A DNA stretch of 15,732 bases from Rhodoferax sp. (GCA_028711355.1 JAQTSL010000045.1:1-15732), one strand, 5' to 3'; positions 1 to 7,457 are shown, numbered from the stretch's first letter. The notes: generated from the sequence alone by a model not told the origin. Made by a program: numbers and translations.

Positions 1-1150
1 GGTAGTGCGCCACCTGGTCGGGCGTGCAGCGACAGGCCTTTTGCGCTGAGCCCAGATAACCGCACGGGCACGGGTTCATGGCGCCGATCAGTTGAAACTG
101 GGCCGGAAATTCGCTGCGCTGCGCGGCGCGTGAAATGGTGATGCGGCCCGACTCCAGTGGCTCGCGCAATGCCTCCAGCGCGGCGCGCGGGAACTCGGGC
201 AACTCGTCAAGAAACAACACGCCGTGGTGTGCCAGCGAAATTTCACCAGGACGCGGCGGCGAGCCCCCACCCACCAGCGCCACCGCGCTGGCGGTGTGGT
301 GCGGGTGACGGGTCGGCCGCTGCGCCCAGTTGCCAACTGAAAAACTGCCACCCAGGCTGGCCACGGCCGCGCTTTGCAGCGCCTCGTCGGTGGTCATCGG
401 TGGCAGCAGCCCGGCGAAACGCTGCGCCAACATCGACTTGCCCGAGCCCGGCGGCCCCATCAGCAGCACGCTGTGGCCACCGGCAGCGGCAATCTCCAGC
501 GCCCGCTTGGCACCGGTCTGGCCCTTGACATCGGCCAGGTCGGGGTACTGTGCTGCCACAGCGGTGGCTGCGGCCTGTAGCCGCGTCCAGCCGTCACGCG
601 GCTCAGATTCGTTGGGGGGGTTATCGGCGGTGACTGGCAAAAAGTGCTGCACCACATCGAGCAGATGGCGCGCGCGGTAAACCTGCGCTGTTGGCACCAA
701 GGCGGCTTCTTCGGCGCTGTCGGGCGGCAGCACCAGTTGCGTCTGCACGCCTGTGGCGTGCAACGCCAGACTCATCGCCAGCGCACCGCGCACCGCGCGC
801 AATTGACCCGACAGCGACAACTCGCCGGCAAACTCATAGCCTGACAGTTTTGCCGCATCGATCTGGCCGCTGGCGGCCAGAATGCCCAAAGCGATTGGCA
901 AATCAAAGCGTCCGGAATCCTTGGGCAGGTCAGCCGGTGCCAGATTGACGACGATCTTTTTGTTGTTGGGAAACTCCAGCCCCGAGTTCTGGATGGCCGA
1001 ACGCACTCGTTCGCGCGCTTCCTTGACCTCGACATCGGCCAGCCCGACCAGGGTAAAGCTGGGCAGACCGTTGGCAAGATGCACCTCTACCGTCACCGCC
1101 GCTGCCGCAAGCCCCAGCAGGGCCCGGCTTTGCACCAAAGACAGACTCAT
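1..1150 (-). CDS. comM: YifB/ComM family Mg-chelatase-like AAA+ ATPase, 5' part (383 codons in window)
   Basis: ComM is a hexameric AAA+ helicase that promotes branch migration during natural transformation in several proteobacteria. The frame is open from the ATG at 1150 to the window edge. It begins MSLSLVQSRALLG and has the N-terminal ChlI-like domain (e.g. GLPSFTLVGLAD, then EFPNNKKIVVNLAPADLPK) at residues 1 to about 170. The ATPase core has Walker A GPPGSGKS at residues 232-239, the family segment RPTRHPHHTAS near 280, Walker B LFLDELPEF near 312-320, and the sensor-like AMNPCPCGY near 358. Family members are about 500 residues, so roughly the last 120 lie beyond base 1. A good SD (AGGAG) sits 7 bases upstream of the ATG. 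A run of seven G (614-620) does not break the frame. It is divergent from glnK and shares its control region. Identification is firm; a role in transformation here is inferred from the family. Confidence 0.95.
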   Translation of the reverse strand, partial: MSLSLVQSRALLGLAAAAVTVEVHLANGLPSFTLVGLADVEVKEARERVRSAIQNSGLEFPNNKKIVVNLAPADLPKDSGRFDLPIALGILAASGQIDAAKLSGYEFAGELSLSGQLRAVRGALAMSLALHATGVQTQLVLPPDSAEEAALVPTAQVYRARHLLDVVQHFLPVTADNPPNESEPRDGWTRLQAAATAVAAQYPDLADVKGQTGAKRALEIAAAGGHSVLLMGPPGSGKSMLAQRFAGLLPPMTTDEALQSAAVASLGGSFSVGNWAQRPTRHPHHTASAVALVGGGSPPRPGEISLAHHGVLFLDELPEFPRAALEALREPLESGRITISRAAQRSEFPAQFQLIGAMNPCPCGYLGSAQKACRCTPDQVAHY

Positions 1151-1171
1151 CACGCGGCTCCTTTGAACGGA

Positions 1172-1188
1172 TGCACCACTTTGATGCA
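1172..1188 (+). promoter_or_regulatory. Predicted NtrC (NRI) binding site
   Basis: The 17-mer TGCACCACTTTGATGCA is a near-perfect dyad matching the enterobacterial NtrC pattern TGCACY-N5-GGTGCA with one mismatch (GATGCA for GGTGCA). Its centre lies about 116 bases upstream of the start expected from the sigma-54 promoter at 1270-1286, a usual distance for an NtrC enhancer. It is also only about 22 bases upstream of the divergent comM start. I found no clear second site. Confidence 0.7.
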
Positions 1189-1269
1189 TACTGGTTATCC
1201 ATACAGACATCTTAACGCACGACTGGGAGAGACGGGCTTAAGCCGGGTCTGTCGGGCCAGTTTTTGGCC

Positions 1270-1286
1270 TGGCACGAACCCTGCTT
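1270..1286 (+). promoter_or_regulatory. Predicted sigma-54 (-24/-12) promoter of glnK-amtB
   Basis: TGGCACGAACCCTGCTT matches the sigma-54 consensus TGGCACG-R-N3-TTGCW with a single departure (CTGC for TTGC). The -24 GG (1271-1272) and the -12 GC (1283-1284) are separated by exactly 10 bases, as required. Transcription should begin near 1296, leaving a leader of about 34 bases before glnK. A small hairpin, GGCCA/TGGCC (1255-1259 and 1265-1269), abuts the -24 element, and a 10-bp palindrome GGCTTAAGCC lies at 1235-1244; the role of either is unknown. Confidence 0.75.
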
Positions 1287-1329
1287 AACTTGCTTGTCAT
1301 CTGACGCTATTCAGCTTTTAGGAGTATTT

Positions 1330-1668
1330 ATGAAACTTGTTACTGCCATTGTCAAACCCTTCAAGCTCGACGAGGTGCGCGAAGCGCTCTCGGCGATCGG
1401 CGTGCAGGGCATTACCGTGACCGAAGTCAAAGGCTTCGGTCGTCAAAAAGGACACACCGAACTGTACCGGGGTGCCGAGTATGTGGTGGATTTTTTACCC
1501 AAGGTCAAGGTCGAGGCGGCGATTGACGACGCTGTGCTTGACCAGGTGATCGAAGCCATTGAAGGTGCCGCGCGCACCGGCAAGATCGGTGACGGCAAGA
1601 TTTTTGTCTCGCCGATCGAGCAAGTCATCCGTATCCGCACCGGCGAGACCGGCAAGGAAGCGCTCTAA
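1330..1668 (+). CDS. glnK: Nitrogen regulatory protein P-II, GlnK type
   Basis: Trimeric P-II signal protein of 112 residues that reads 2-oxoglutarate, ATP/ADP and glutamine status; GlnK-type members block the AmtB channel when nitrogen is plentiful. The sequence is textbook: N-terminus MKLVTAIVKPFKLDEVREAL, T-loop GFGRQKGHTELYRGAEY with the uridylylation target Tyr51, B-loop TGKIGDGKIF at 83-92, and C-loop RIRTGE near 101-106. The MKLVT start and the amtB gene 28 bases downstream favour GlnK over GlnB. The ATG at 1330 follows a strong SD (GGAG, 5-base spacing); an in-frame ATG at 1264 would lie upstream of the predicted transcription start and is not used. Predicted control is by NtrC and sigma-54. 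Confidence 0.97.
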   Translation: MKLVTAIVKPFKLDEVREALSAIGVQGITVTEVKGFGRQKGHTELYRGAEYVVDFLPKVKVEAAIDDAVLDQVIEAIEGAARTGKIGDGKIFVSPIEQVIRIRTGETGKEAL

Positions 1669-1696
1669 CCCCAACACCAGACTTGAGGTCATCACC

Positions 1697-3238
1697 ATGA
1701 AAAAACTACTCGCATCCCTCGCCCTGGGTTTCGGTCTGTTGCTTGGCAGCAGCGTCGCCCTGTCTCAAACCCCAGCAGCCTCAGAAGCAGTTCCCGCGGC
1801 CTCCGCCACTGCAGAGACAAAACCGGCTGAAGCGCCCGCTGCACCTGCACTGGCAGCTACTGTTACCGCAGCACCTGCGGCCCCGGCAGCGGCCCCCGCC
1901 CCAGTGCCCAACAAAGGCGACACGGCCTGGATGATGGTCTCCACGCTGTTGGTGATCCTGATGACGGTACCGGGCCTGGCGCTGTTCTACGGTGGCCTGG
2001 TGCGCAGCAAAAATATGTTGTCGGTGTTGATGCAGGTGATGGTCACGTTCTCAATGATCGTGGTGCTCTGGTTCATCTACGGCTACAGCCTGGCGTTCAC
2101 CGAGGGCAACGCGTTCTTTGGCGGCATGGACCGGCTCTTCATGAAGGGCATCTGGGACAACGCCGCGGGCACGTTTGCCAATGGTGCCACCTTCAGCAAG
2201 GGTGTTTATATTCCTGAAATCGTGTTCGCTGCGTTCCAGGCTACCTTTGCCGGCATTACCGGTACGCTGATTGTGGGTGCCTTTGCCGAACGCATGAAGT
2301 TCTCTGCTGTACTGGCCTTTATGGCGCTGTGGTTCACCTTCAGCTACGCCCCGATCGCCCATATGGTCTGGTTCTGGATGGGCCCGGATGCCTATGGTGC
2401 CAAGGACGTGGTCGATGCCATGAACGCCAAGGCAGGTTATGTCTGGCAATCCGGCGCGCTGGACTTTGCCGGCGGTACCGTGGTGCACATTAACGCCGCT
2501 GTGGCGGGCTTGATTGGTGCCTTTATGGTGGGCAAGCGCATTGGCTACGGCAAGGAATCGATGGCCCCGCACAGCCTGACGCTGACCATGGTCGGTGCTT
2601 CATTGCTGTGGGTCGGCTGGTTTGGTTTCAACGCTGGCTCGGCCCTGGAAGCGAATGGCTTCGCGGCCCTGGCTTTCATCAACACTTTTGGTGCTACCGC
2701 AGCCGCCATCCTGGCATGGTGCATCGGTGAAACATTGATGCGCGGCAAAGCCTCGATGTTGGGTGCTGCCTCAGGCTGCGTGGCGGGCTTGGTGGCGATC
2801 ACGCCGGCAGCCGGTAACGTGGGCATCGGCGGTGCACTGATCATCGGCTTTTTGGCAGGCTTTGCCGGCCTGTGGGGTGTCAATGGCCTGAAGAAACTGC
2901 TGGGCGCAGACGACTCGCTGGACGTGTTTGGCGTGCACGGTGTCTGCGGCATTCTGGGTGCCATCCTGACCGGTGTGTTCAACAGCCCGGCCCTGGGCGG
3001 CCCTGGCTACGTGGCGGACTGGGTCACGGCATCCATGGTGACCGCCGGTGACTTCTCGATGGCCTCGCAAGTGTGGATACAAACCAAGGCCGTGCTGGTG
3101 ACCATCATCTGGTCTGGCGTGGTCTCGGTCATTGCCTACAAGCTCGTTGACCTGACGATTGGCCTGCGTGTCAGCGAAGAGCACGAACGCGAAGGTCTGG
3201 ACATTGCCTCACACGGCGAATCTGCCTACAGCAAGTAA
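1697..3238 (+). CDS. amtB: Ammonium transporter AmtB with signal peptide and Ala/Pro-rich linker
   Basis: Inner-membrane ammonium channel of the Amt/Mep/Rh family, 513 residues. A signal peptide (about residues 1-23) is followed by an Ala/Pro-rich segment (about 24-71). The 11-helix Amt domain runs from about 76 to 490. Conserved features are PGLALFYGGLVR (92-103), the gate region FQATFAGIT (180-188), Asp256 in ALDFAGG, the pore twin histidines His264 (TVVHINAA) and His414 (DVFGVHGVCG), and WFGFNAGS (308-315). The cytoplasmic tail SEEHEREGLDIASHGESAYSK is the type that GlnK contacts. The ATG at 1697 follows GAGG with 8-base spacing and encodes a proper signal peptide; in-frame starts further upstream overlap glnK. 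It is longer than E. coli AmtB mainly through the linker and an extracytoplasmic insertion near 140-172. It is cotranscribed with glnK. Confidence 0.97.
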   Translation: MKKLLASLALGFGLLLGSSVALSQTPAASEAVPAASATAETKPAEAPAAPALAATVTAAPAAPAAAPAPVPNKGDTAWMMVSTLLVILMTVPGLALFYGGLVRSKNMLSVLMQVMVTFSMIVVLWFIYGYSLAFTEGNAFFGGMDRLFMKGIWDNAAGTFANGATFSKGVYIPEIVFAAFQATFAGITGTLIVGAFAERMKFSAVLAFMALWFTFSYAPIAHMVWFWMGPDAYGAKDVVDAMNAKAGYVWQSGALDFAGGTVVHINAAVAGLIGAFMVGKRIGYGKESMAPHSLTLTMVGASLLWVGWFGFNAGSALEANGFAALAFINTFGATAAAILAWCIGETLMRGKASMLGAASGCVAGLVAITPAAGNVGIGGALIIGFLAGFAGLWGVNGLKKLLGADDSLDVFGVHGVCGILGAILTGVFNSPALGGPGYVADWVTASMVTAGDFSMASQVWIQTKAVLVTIIWSGVVSVIAYKLVDLTIGLRVSEEHEREGLDIASHGESAYSK

Positions 3239-3269
3239 GCCAAAACCAGTTGTTTCCCCGGAAGTTCAA

Positions 3270-3305
3270 CCCACCGCGGCCTCGGGCCCCGGTGGGTTTT
3301 TTTTT
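3270..3305 (+). terminator. Rho-independent terminator of glnK-amtB
   Basis: CCCACC (3270-3275) pairs with GGTGGG (3291-3296) around a GC-rich loop, followed at once by nine T (3297-3305). It starts about 30 bases after the amtB stop. Confidence 0.9.
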
Positions 3306-3354
3306 GCCTATGCACGACACTGCAGGCACAATGGCCGCCCAGGAGACGCACCGC

Positions 3355-4329
3355 ATGGACAACATCTACCCCAACCACTGGCAAACCGTCAGCCCGCACG
3401 TCAACACCCTGGGCGAATCGCCGTTTTGGCAGCCGCACGAGCAAACCTTGTACTGGCTGGACATTGCTGGCAAACAGGTCCTTCGCGCCAATATTTATAT
3501 GGGCACGGTTGAAGTCTGGGACATGCCCAGCGCGCCCGGTTGCATGGCACCGGCACAGGGTGGCGGCTTGGTGATCGCCCTGCGCCACGGCGTTTTTTTT
3601 GCCCCTGAATGGGGTGGTGAACTGCGCCTGCTGACCACGCTGGACTACGACCCGGCCCAGATGCGCGCCAACGACGGCAAGTGTGACGCGCTGGGGCGCT
3701 TCTGGGTCGGCACCATCGATGAAACCCGCACCCGCAATAACGCCGTGCTGTATTGCATTGATGCACGCAACGCCAGTCCCGGCCACGCACCGCAGGTAGT
3801 CTGCAAAATCCCGCCTACATCCGGCATGACCACCGCCAACGGCCTGGCTTTCAGCCCTGACAACCGGACGCTGTACTGGGCTGACAGCCCGAGCCACACG
3901 GTCTGGGCCTGGGACTTTGACGAGGCCAGCGCCGGCATGACCCACCAGCGCGTGTTTGCACAATTTGCACCCAAGCCCTCAAATTGGCAGGCAGACCCGG
4001 CAGCACCCGACAACGGTGGCTACGGCGGCCGCCCTGACGGCGCGGCGGTTGACATCGAAGGGAACTATTGGGTCGCCTTGTATGAGGGGCGACGGGTCTG
4101 CCAGTTGGCGCCCGACGGCCGCTTGCTGGCATCGATCGCGGTGCCACTGCAAAGCCCGACCATGCCGTGCTTTGGCGGCGAAGACCTCAAAACGCTTTAC
4201 CTCACCAGCGCACGCCACCATAGCAGCGCGGCCGAGATGGTGGCCTTTCCGCTGTCCGGACAGGTGCTGTCGCTGCGGGTGGAGGTGCCCGGTTTGCCGG
4301 TGAATTTTTTCTGCGGCGCTGGTACCTGA
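3355..4329 (+). CDS. SMP-30/gluconolactonase/LRE family protein
   Basis: Six-bladed beta-propeller metal-dependent lactonase family (senescence marker protein 30, gluconolactonase, L-arabinolactonase), 324 residues, probably cytoplasmic as no signal peptide is seen. Metal and active-site motifs line up in order with SMP-30: Glu21 in LGESPFW, Asn106 in RANDGKCD with ALGRFWVGT after it, Asn162 in TTANGLAFSPDN, and Asp228 in GRPDGAAVD followed by EGNYWVALYEGRRV. The ATG at 3355 is chosen because AGGAG lies 9 bases upstream; ATGs at 3310 and 3331 lack an SD, and 3310 is almost inside the amtB terminator. An 8-T run at 3593-3600 codes in frame (V-F-F). The gene stands alone, convergent with tctA, so the substrate (a sugar-acid or similar lactone) cannot be set from context. 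Confidence 0.88.
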   Translation: MDNIYPNHWQTVSPHVNTLGESPFWQPHEQTLYWLDIAGKQVLRANIYMGTVEVWDMPSAPGCMAPAQGGGLVIALRHGVFFAPEWGGELRLLTTLDYDPAQMRANDGKCDALGRFWVGTIDETRTRNNAVLYCIDARNASPGHAPQVVCKIPPTSGMTTANGLAFSPDNRTLYWADSPSHTVWAWDFDEASAGMTHQRVFAQFAPKPSNWQADPAAPDNGGYGGRPDGAAVDIEGNYWVALYEGRRVCQLAPDGRLLASIAVPLQSPTMPCFGGEDLKTLYLTSARHHSSAAEMVAFPLSGQVLSLRVEVPGLPVNFFCGAGT

Positions 4330-4360
4330 CTGCGTGTTGGCCGCCCTGAAACATGAAAAC

Positions 4361-4424
4361 GGTTGTCATTGCGGACCCCGATCCGCAATCGATGGATACC
4401 GGGTCGTGGCCCGGTATGACAACC
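4361..4424. repeat. Structured palindromic repeat, copy A (64 bp)
   Basis: Bounded by perfect 9-bp inverted ends GGTTGTCAT (4361-4369) and ATGACAACC (4416-4424). Inside are two perfect hairpins: ATTGCGGA/TCCGCAAT (4368-4375 with 4382-4389, loop CCCCGA) and ATACCGGG/CCCGGTAT (4396-4403 with 4410-4417). Together they can fold into a three-armed structure. A related 84-bp copy lies at 14587-14670 in the same orientation. Here it fills the convergent gap between the SMP-30 gene and tctA; six T follow on the plus strand (4427-4432) and four on the minus strand, so it could also act as a two-way terminator. It encodes nothing recognisable. Confidence 0.85.
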
Positions 4425-4454
4425 AGTTTTTTACTTAAAGCAATCAGTAGCCGG

Positions 4455-5960
4455 TCAAGCCGCCGCCGCCACTTTGCGACTGGCCAGTACGCGCAGCAGC
4501 GGCGGTACTGCCACCATCAGCACGGCGCCGATCCACAGCCCCTTGCTGATCGGGCTCTCCATCAAAATACCGAGTTCGCCATTGGTGATGGACAGCGCGC
4601 GGCGCAGGTTTTGTTCCATCATGTCGCCCAGCACAAAGCCCAGAATCAACGGCGCCATCGGCACGCCCTGTTTGCGCAGCAGGTAGCCGACCACGCCAAA
4701 GGTGGACATCAGCATCAAGTCAAACGTGGTGGCGTGCACCGAAAACACCCCGATCGCACTGATGGCCAGAATGCCGGGCACCAGAATCCAGTTGGGCAGG
4801 CGCAGGATGCGGGTAAAGACGCCCACCATCGGGATGTTGATGAACAGCAGCATCACGTTGGCCACAAACAGCGACGCAATCAGACCCCAGACCAGCGTCG
4901 GGTTTTGCGAGAACAGCGCCGGACCGGGCGTGATGTTGTAGAGCGACAGCGCCCCCACCATCACCGCGGTGGTGCCCGAGCCCGGCACACCCAAGGTGAG
5001 CATCGGCACGAAAGAGCCCGCGGCCGACGCATTGTTGGCAGCCTCAGGGGCGGCCACGCCGCGGATGTCGCCTTCGCCAAAATGTCCGGTAGGGCCCGCC
5101 AGGCGTTTTTCGGTGGAATACGCCATGGCGCTGGCAATGGTGGCACCGGCACCGGGCAACACACCCACCACAAAGCCCAGCACCGCCGACCGGAAGGTGG
5201 TCCACCAGGTGTAGGTCAGTTCCTTCATGTTGAACAGGCTGCGCCCGGTGATCTTGATGATGCCGGTATTGGCGTGATGTTGTTCCAGCATGAGCAAAAT
5301 CTCGCTGATCGAGAACACTCCAATCACCACCACGATGAACTGGATGCCGTCAGACAAATGCAGGTTGTCACCGGTAAAACGATAGACGCCCGAGTTGGAG
5401 TCCAGCCCGATGGTGGACAGTGACAGGCCAATCACTGCCGCCAGCGCTGCCTTCATCGGTGCGTCACCCATCAAGCCGGTGATGCAGGCAAAGGCAAAAC
5501 ACATCAGGGCAAAGTACTCCGCCGGGCCAAAGGCCAGCGCCCAGCGCGCCAGCAACGGGGCAAACAGCACGATGCCGATGGTGGCCATCAGCGAGCCGAT
5601 GAACGAGCTCCAGGCAGAGATGGACAGTGCCACGCCGGCCTGGCCGTTTTTGGCCATCGGGTAACCGTCCAGCGCGGTCATGATGGCACCGGCATCACCC
5701 GGCACATTGAGCAAAATGGACGAGATGCGCCCGCCAAACTCGCAGCCCATGTACACCGCAGCGAGCAAAATCAGCGCGGTTTCCGGTGGCAACTTCAACG
5801 CAAACGCCAGCGGCATCAAAATCGCCACGCCGTTGATCGGGCCCAGGCCGGGCAACATGCCCACCACCGTGCCGGTCAATCCGCCGAACGCGGCCACCAG
5901 CAGATTGGAAGGCGACAGCGCTACGCCAAAGCCAGCCAGCAAGTGTTGCAAGGTATCCAT
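4455..5960 (-). CDS. tctA: Tripartite tricarboxylate transporter, large membrane subunit TctA
   Basis: Large (about 11-12 helix) inner-membrane subunit of a TTT-family secondary transporter that uses an ion gradient to import an organic acid delivered by TctC. Its 501 residues are the normal family length. The two family signature segments are present: GTVVGMLPGLGPINGVAILMP (30-50) and GFVVGVLPGAGATIASAMAY (262-281). Also conserved are MGCEFGGRISSILLNVPGD (71-89) and APEAANNASAAGSFVPML (304-321), with GVPGSGT at 324-330. The ATG at 5960 shares its A with the tctB stop (TGATG), and GGGGGA lies just upstream, so translation is coupled. Last gene of the tctCBA operon. Confidence 0.95.
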   Translation of the reverse strand: MDTLQHLLAGFGVALSPSNLLVAAFGGLTGTVVGMLPGLGPINGVAILMPLAFALKLPPETALILLAAVYMGCEFGGRISSILLNVPGDAGAIMTALDGYPMAKNGQAGVALSISAWSSFIGSLMATIGIVLFAPLLARWALAFGPAEYFALMCFAFACITGLMGDAPMKAALAAVIGLSLSTIGLDSNSGVYRFTGDNLHLSDGIQFIVVVIGVFSISEILLMLEQHHANTGIIKITGRSLFNMKELTYTWWTTFRSAVLGFVVGVLPGAGATIASAMAYSTEKRLAGPTGHFGEGDIRGVAAPEAANNASAAGSFVPMLTLGVPGSGTTAVMVGALSLYNITPGPALFSQNPTLVWGLIASLFVANVMLLFINIPMVGVFTRILRLPNWILVPGILAISAIGVFSVHATTFDLMLMSTFGVVGYLLRKQGVPMAPLILGFVLGDMMEQNLRRALSITNGELGILMESPISKGLWIGAVLMVAVPPLLRVLASRKVAAAA

Positions 5961-6406
5961 CAGCGTCCCCCAAAAATAAACGACAAAATGCCAGTGGGCA
6001 AGACCACGTCGAGCAGCTTGTCAAACAGCAGGTACAACGCCAGCCCGATGCCGATGCCACCCAGTAACGATTTTTTCCAACCGCCGCCAAAGGCCATGCC
6101 TACCGGAACCGCCATCACCGTGGTGGCCACGGTAAAACCCAGCAGCTCAAACAAGCCCGCGTAAATAAACACGGCCAGCACCGACATGGCAAACGGCTTG
6201 AGCTGCGTGCGTGCCATGGCGAAGCCTCGTTGGCCCGGTTTGACCACCAGCCAGGCTCCGGTGGCCGCCATCAGCCCCGCCATCAGCATGGGAAAAGAAC
6301 TCGGTCCCACCGGCTCGTACGAAATGGGGGCCACGTAACCGCGTGCCGCCCAGGCCATGCCTGCGCCCACGACAACACACACCGCGCCCAGAATGCGGTC
6401 ACTCAT
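5960..6406 (-). CDS. tctB: Tripartite tricarboxylate transporter, small membrane subunit TctB
   Basis: Small membrane subunit (DUF1468 type), 148 residues, that partners TctA. Four or five hydrophobic segments are visible: about 5-22, 38-56, 71-90, 90-107 and 114-130. The family's VGPSSFPMLMAGLM motif is at 33-46. The start at 6406 is chosen for a good SD (AGGAGA, 8-base spacing); an upstream in-frame start at 6457 would add 17 residues and overlap the intercistronic hairpin. It overlaps tctA by one base and follows tctC after 61 bases. Confidence 0.93.
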   Translation of the reverse strand: MSDRILGAVCVVVGAGMAWAARGYVAPISYEPVGPSSFPMLMAGLMAATGAWLVVKPGQRGFAMARTQLKPFAMSVLAVFIYAGLFELLGFTVATTVMAVPVGMAFGGGWKKSLLGGIGIGLALYLLFDKLLDVVLPTGILSFIFGGR

Positions 6407-6432
6407 GAATTTGTCTCCTGAAAATGAAAGCA

Positions 6433-6455
6433 GACCCGGCCCGTCGGGCCAGGTC
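6433..6455 (-). promoter_or_regulatory. Intercistronic hairpin between tctC and tctB
   Basis: GACC (6433-6436) and GGCCC (6438-6442) pair with GGGCC (6446-6450) and GGTC (6452-6455) around a 3-base loop, with one internal C/A mismatch. It lies 13 bases after the tctC stop on the minus strand, with no strong U-run behind it. This placement suits 3' protection of tctC mRNA or partial termination, which would make more binding protein than membrane subunits. The function is inferred. Confidence 0.6.
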
Positions 6456-6467
6456 AACCAGCCGGAC

Positions 6468-7457
6468 CTATTTGGCGACGTTCAGGCCAAAGTCAGCCGC
6501 CATGCCACGGTAGGCAACAACTTGCTTCTTGATGTAAACGTCCAGCTCAGGGCCGGTCAGGGCGAACTTGAACAGGCCCCGTTCACCACGCAGTTTGTTG
6601 AATTCAGGTGTTGCCATCATCTTGCTGAAGGTGTCGCTCCATACCTTGTAGTCGGCATCACTGACCTTGGGGCCGACATAAAAGCCGCGGATGATCGGCC
6701 ATTCCACATCCATCCCTTGCTCCTTGGCAGTCGGTACGCCAGCCAGGCTGCCTTCCAGACGCTTGTCGGACATAACGGCCAGCACACGGATCTTGGCACC
6801 GGCCTTGATCTGTTCTTCGGCTTCGGAGGCATCGCCCGAATAGACCTGCACGTGACCGCCTTGCAGCGCGGTAATGGCTTCACCGCCGCCTTCAAACGCG
6901 ACAAAGCGCATCGACTTGGGGCTCAGGCCCGCGGCACGCGCGGTCAGCGCGGCCTTCATCCAGTCCTGGCTGCCAATCGAACCACCGGCACCAAACACCA
7001 CTTTGGTGGGGTCGGCCTTGACCGCAGCCACCAGATCTTTCAGGCTCTTGAAAGGTGAATTTTCAGCGACGATCACCGCACCAAAATCGCTGCCCACAGC
7101 CGACACCCAGCGCACGTCGTTTTCGTTGTAGCGGCCAAACTTGCCCTGGGCAATATTCAACAGCGAACCACCCGAATACGCGACGATGGTGCCGGCTTCG
7201 GCCGGGCGCTGCGCAATGATGGTGTTGTAGGCCACCGCGCCAATGCCACCGGGCATATAGCTGATGCGCATCGGGTCGGCAATGTATTTGCCTTGCATCA
7301 GCGCAGCTTGCGCCAGTTTGCAGGTCAGGTCGAAGCCGCCACCCGGCTTGGCCGCGGCAATACATTCGGTTTTTTCCAGCGCGCTAGCCAGGCTGGCAGT
7401 GGCCGCACTGGCCAGCAAAACAGAAAGAAGCGATTTGTTGAAAGCATTGAATTTCAT
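6468..7457 (-). CDS. tctC: TctC/Bug-family periplasmic substrate-binding protein
   Basis: Periplasmic receptor that binds a carboxylate and hands it to TctAB; 329 residues, normal for the family. The signal peptide is about residues 1-26 (basic start MKFNAFNK, hydrophobic LLSVLLASAA, cleavage after ASA). The mature protein begins with the TctC hallmark ECIAAAKPGGGFDLTC, with Cys32 and Cys46 likely forming a disulfide. Other family features are MPGGIGAVAYN near 69-79 and VFGAGGSIGSQD in the middle. The cysteine pair and linked tctAB place it with true TctC rather than orphan Bug proteins. The ATG at 7457 follows GGAGA. The ligand may be citrate, tricarballylate or a related acid; the sequence does not decide. 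Confidence 0.93.
   Translation of the reverse strand: MKFNAFNKSLLSVLLASAATASLASALEKTECIAAAKPGGGFDLTCKLAQAALMQGKYIADPMRISYMPGGIGAVAYNTIIAQRPAEAGTIVAYSGGSLLNIAQGKFGRYNENDVRWVSAVGSDFGAVIVAENSPFKSLKDLVAAVKADPTKVVFGAGGSIGSQDWMKAALTARAAGLSPKSMRFVAFEGGGEAITALQGGHVQVYSGDASEAEEQIKAGAKIRVLAVMSDKRLEGSLAGVPTAKEQGMDVEWPIIRGFYVGPKVSDADYKVWSDTFSKMMATPEFNKLRGERGLFKFALTGPELDVYIKKQVVAYRGMAADFGLNVAK

Noticed and set aside
614..620. Run of seven G in comM, checked as a possible frameshift
   Set aside because: The comM frame continues without stops and with conserved motifs on both sides.
1235..1244. GGCTTAAGCC palindrome between the NtrC site and the sigma-54 promoter
   Set aside because: Ten bases only, with no match to a known operator (such as IHF) and no second copy; recorded but not called as a site.
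3593..3600. Run of eight T in the SMP-30 gene as a possible programmed slippage site
   Set aside because: The zero frame reads through normally to all downstream motifs, and alternative frames give no extended product.
3226..3963. 245-codon minus-strand frame across the amtB terminator and the SMP-30 gene
   Set aside because: It crosses a terminator and is antisense to a gene with all its family motifs; no SD or domain.
4353..5423. 356-codon plus-strand frame opposite tctA
   Set aside because: Translation is rich in His, Gln and Arg with no domain, and it starts inside the repeat element. The minus strand encodes a full-length, highly conserved TctA.
6357..7058. 233-codon plus-strand frame opposite tctB/tctC
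   Set aside because: Antisense to conserved transporter genes, with no recognisable domain.
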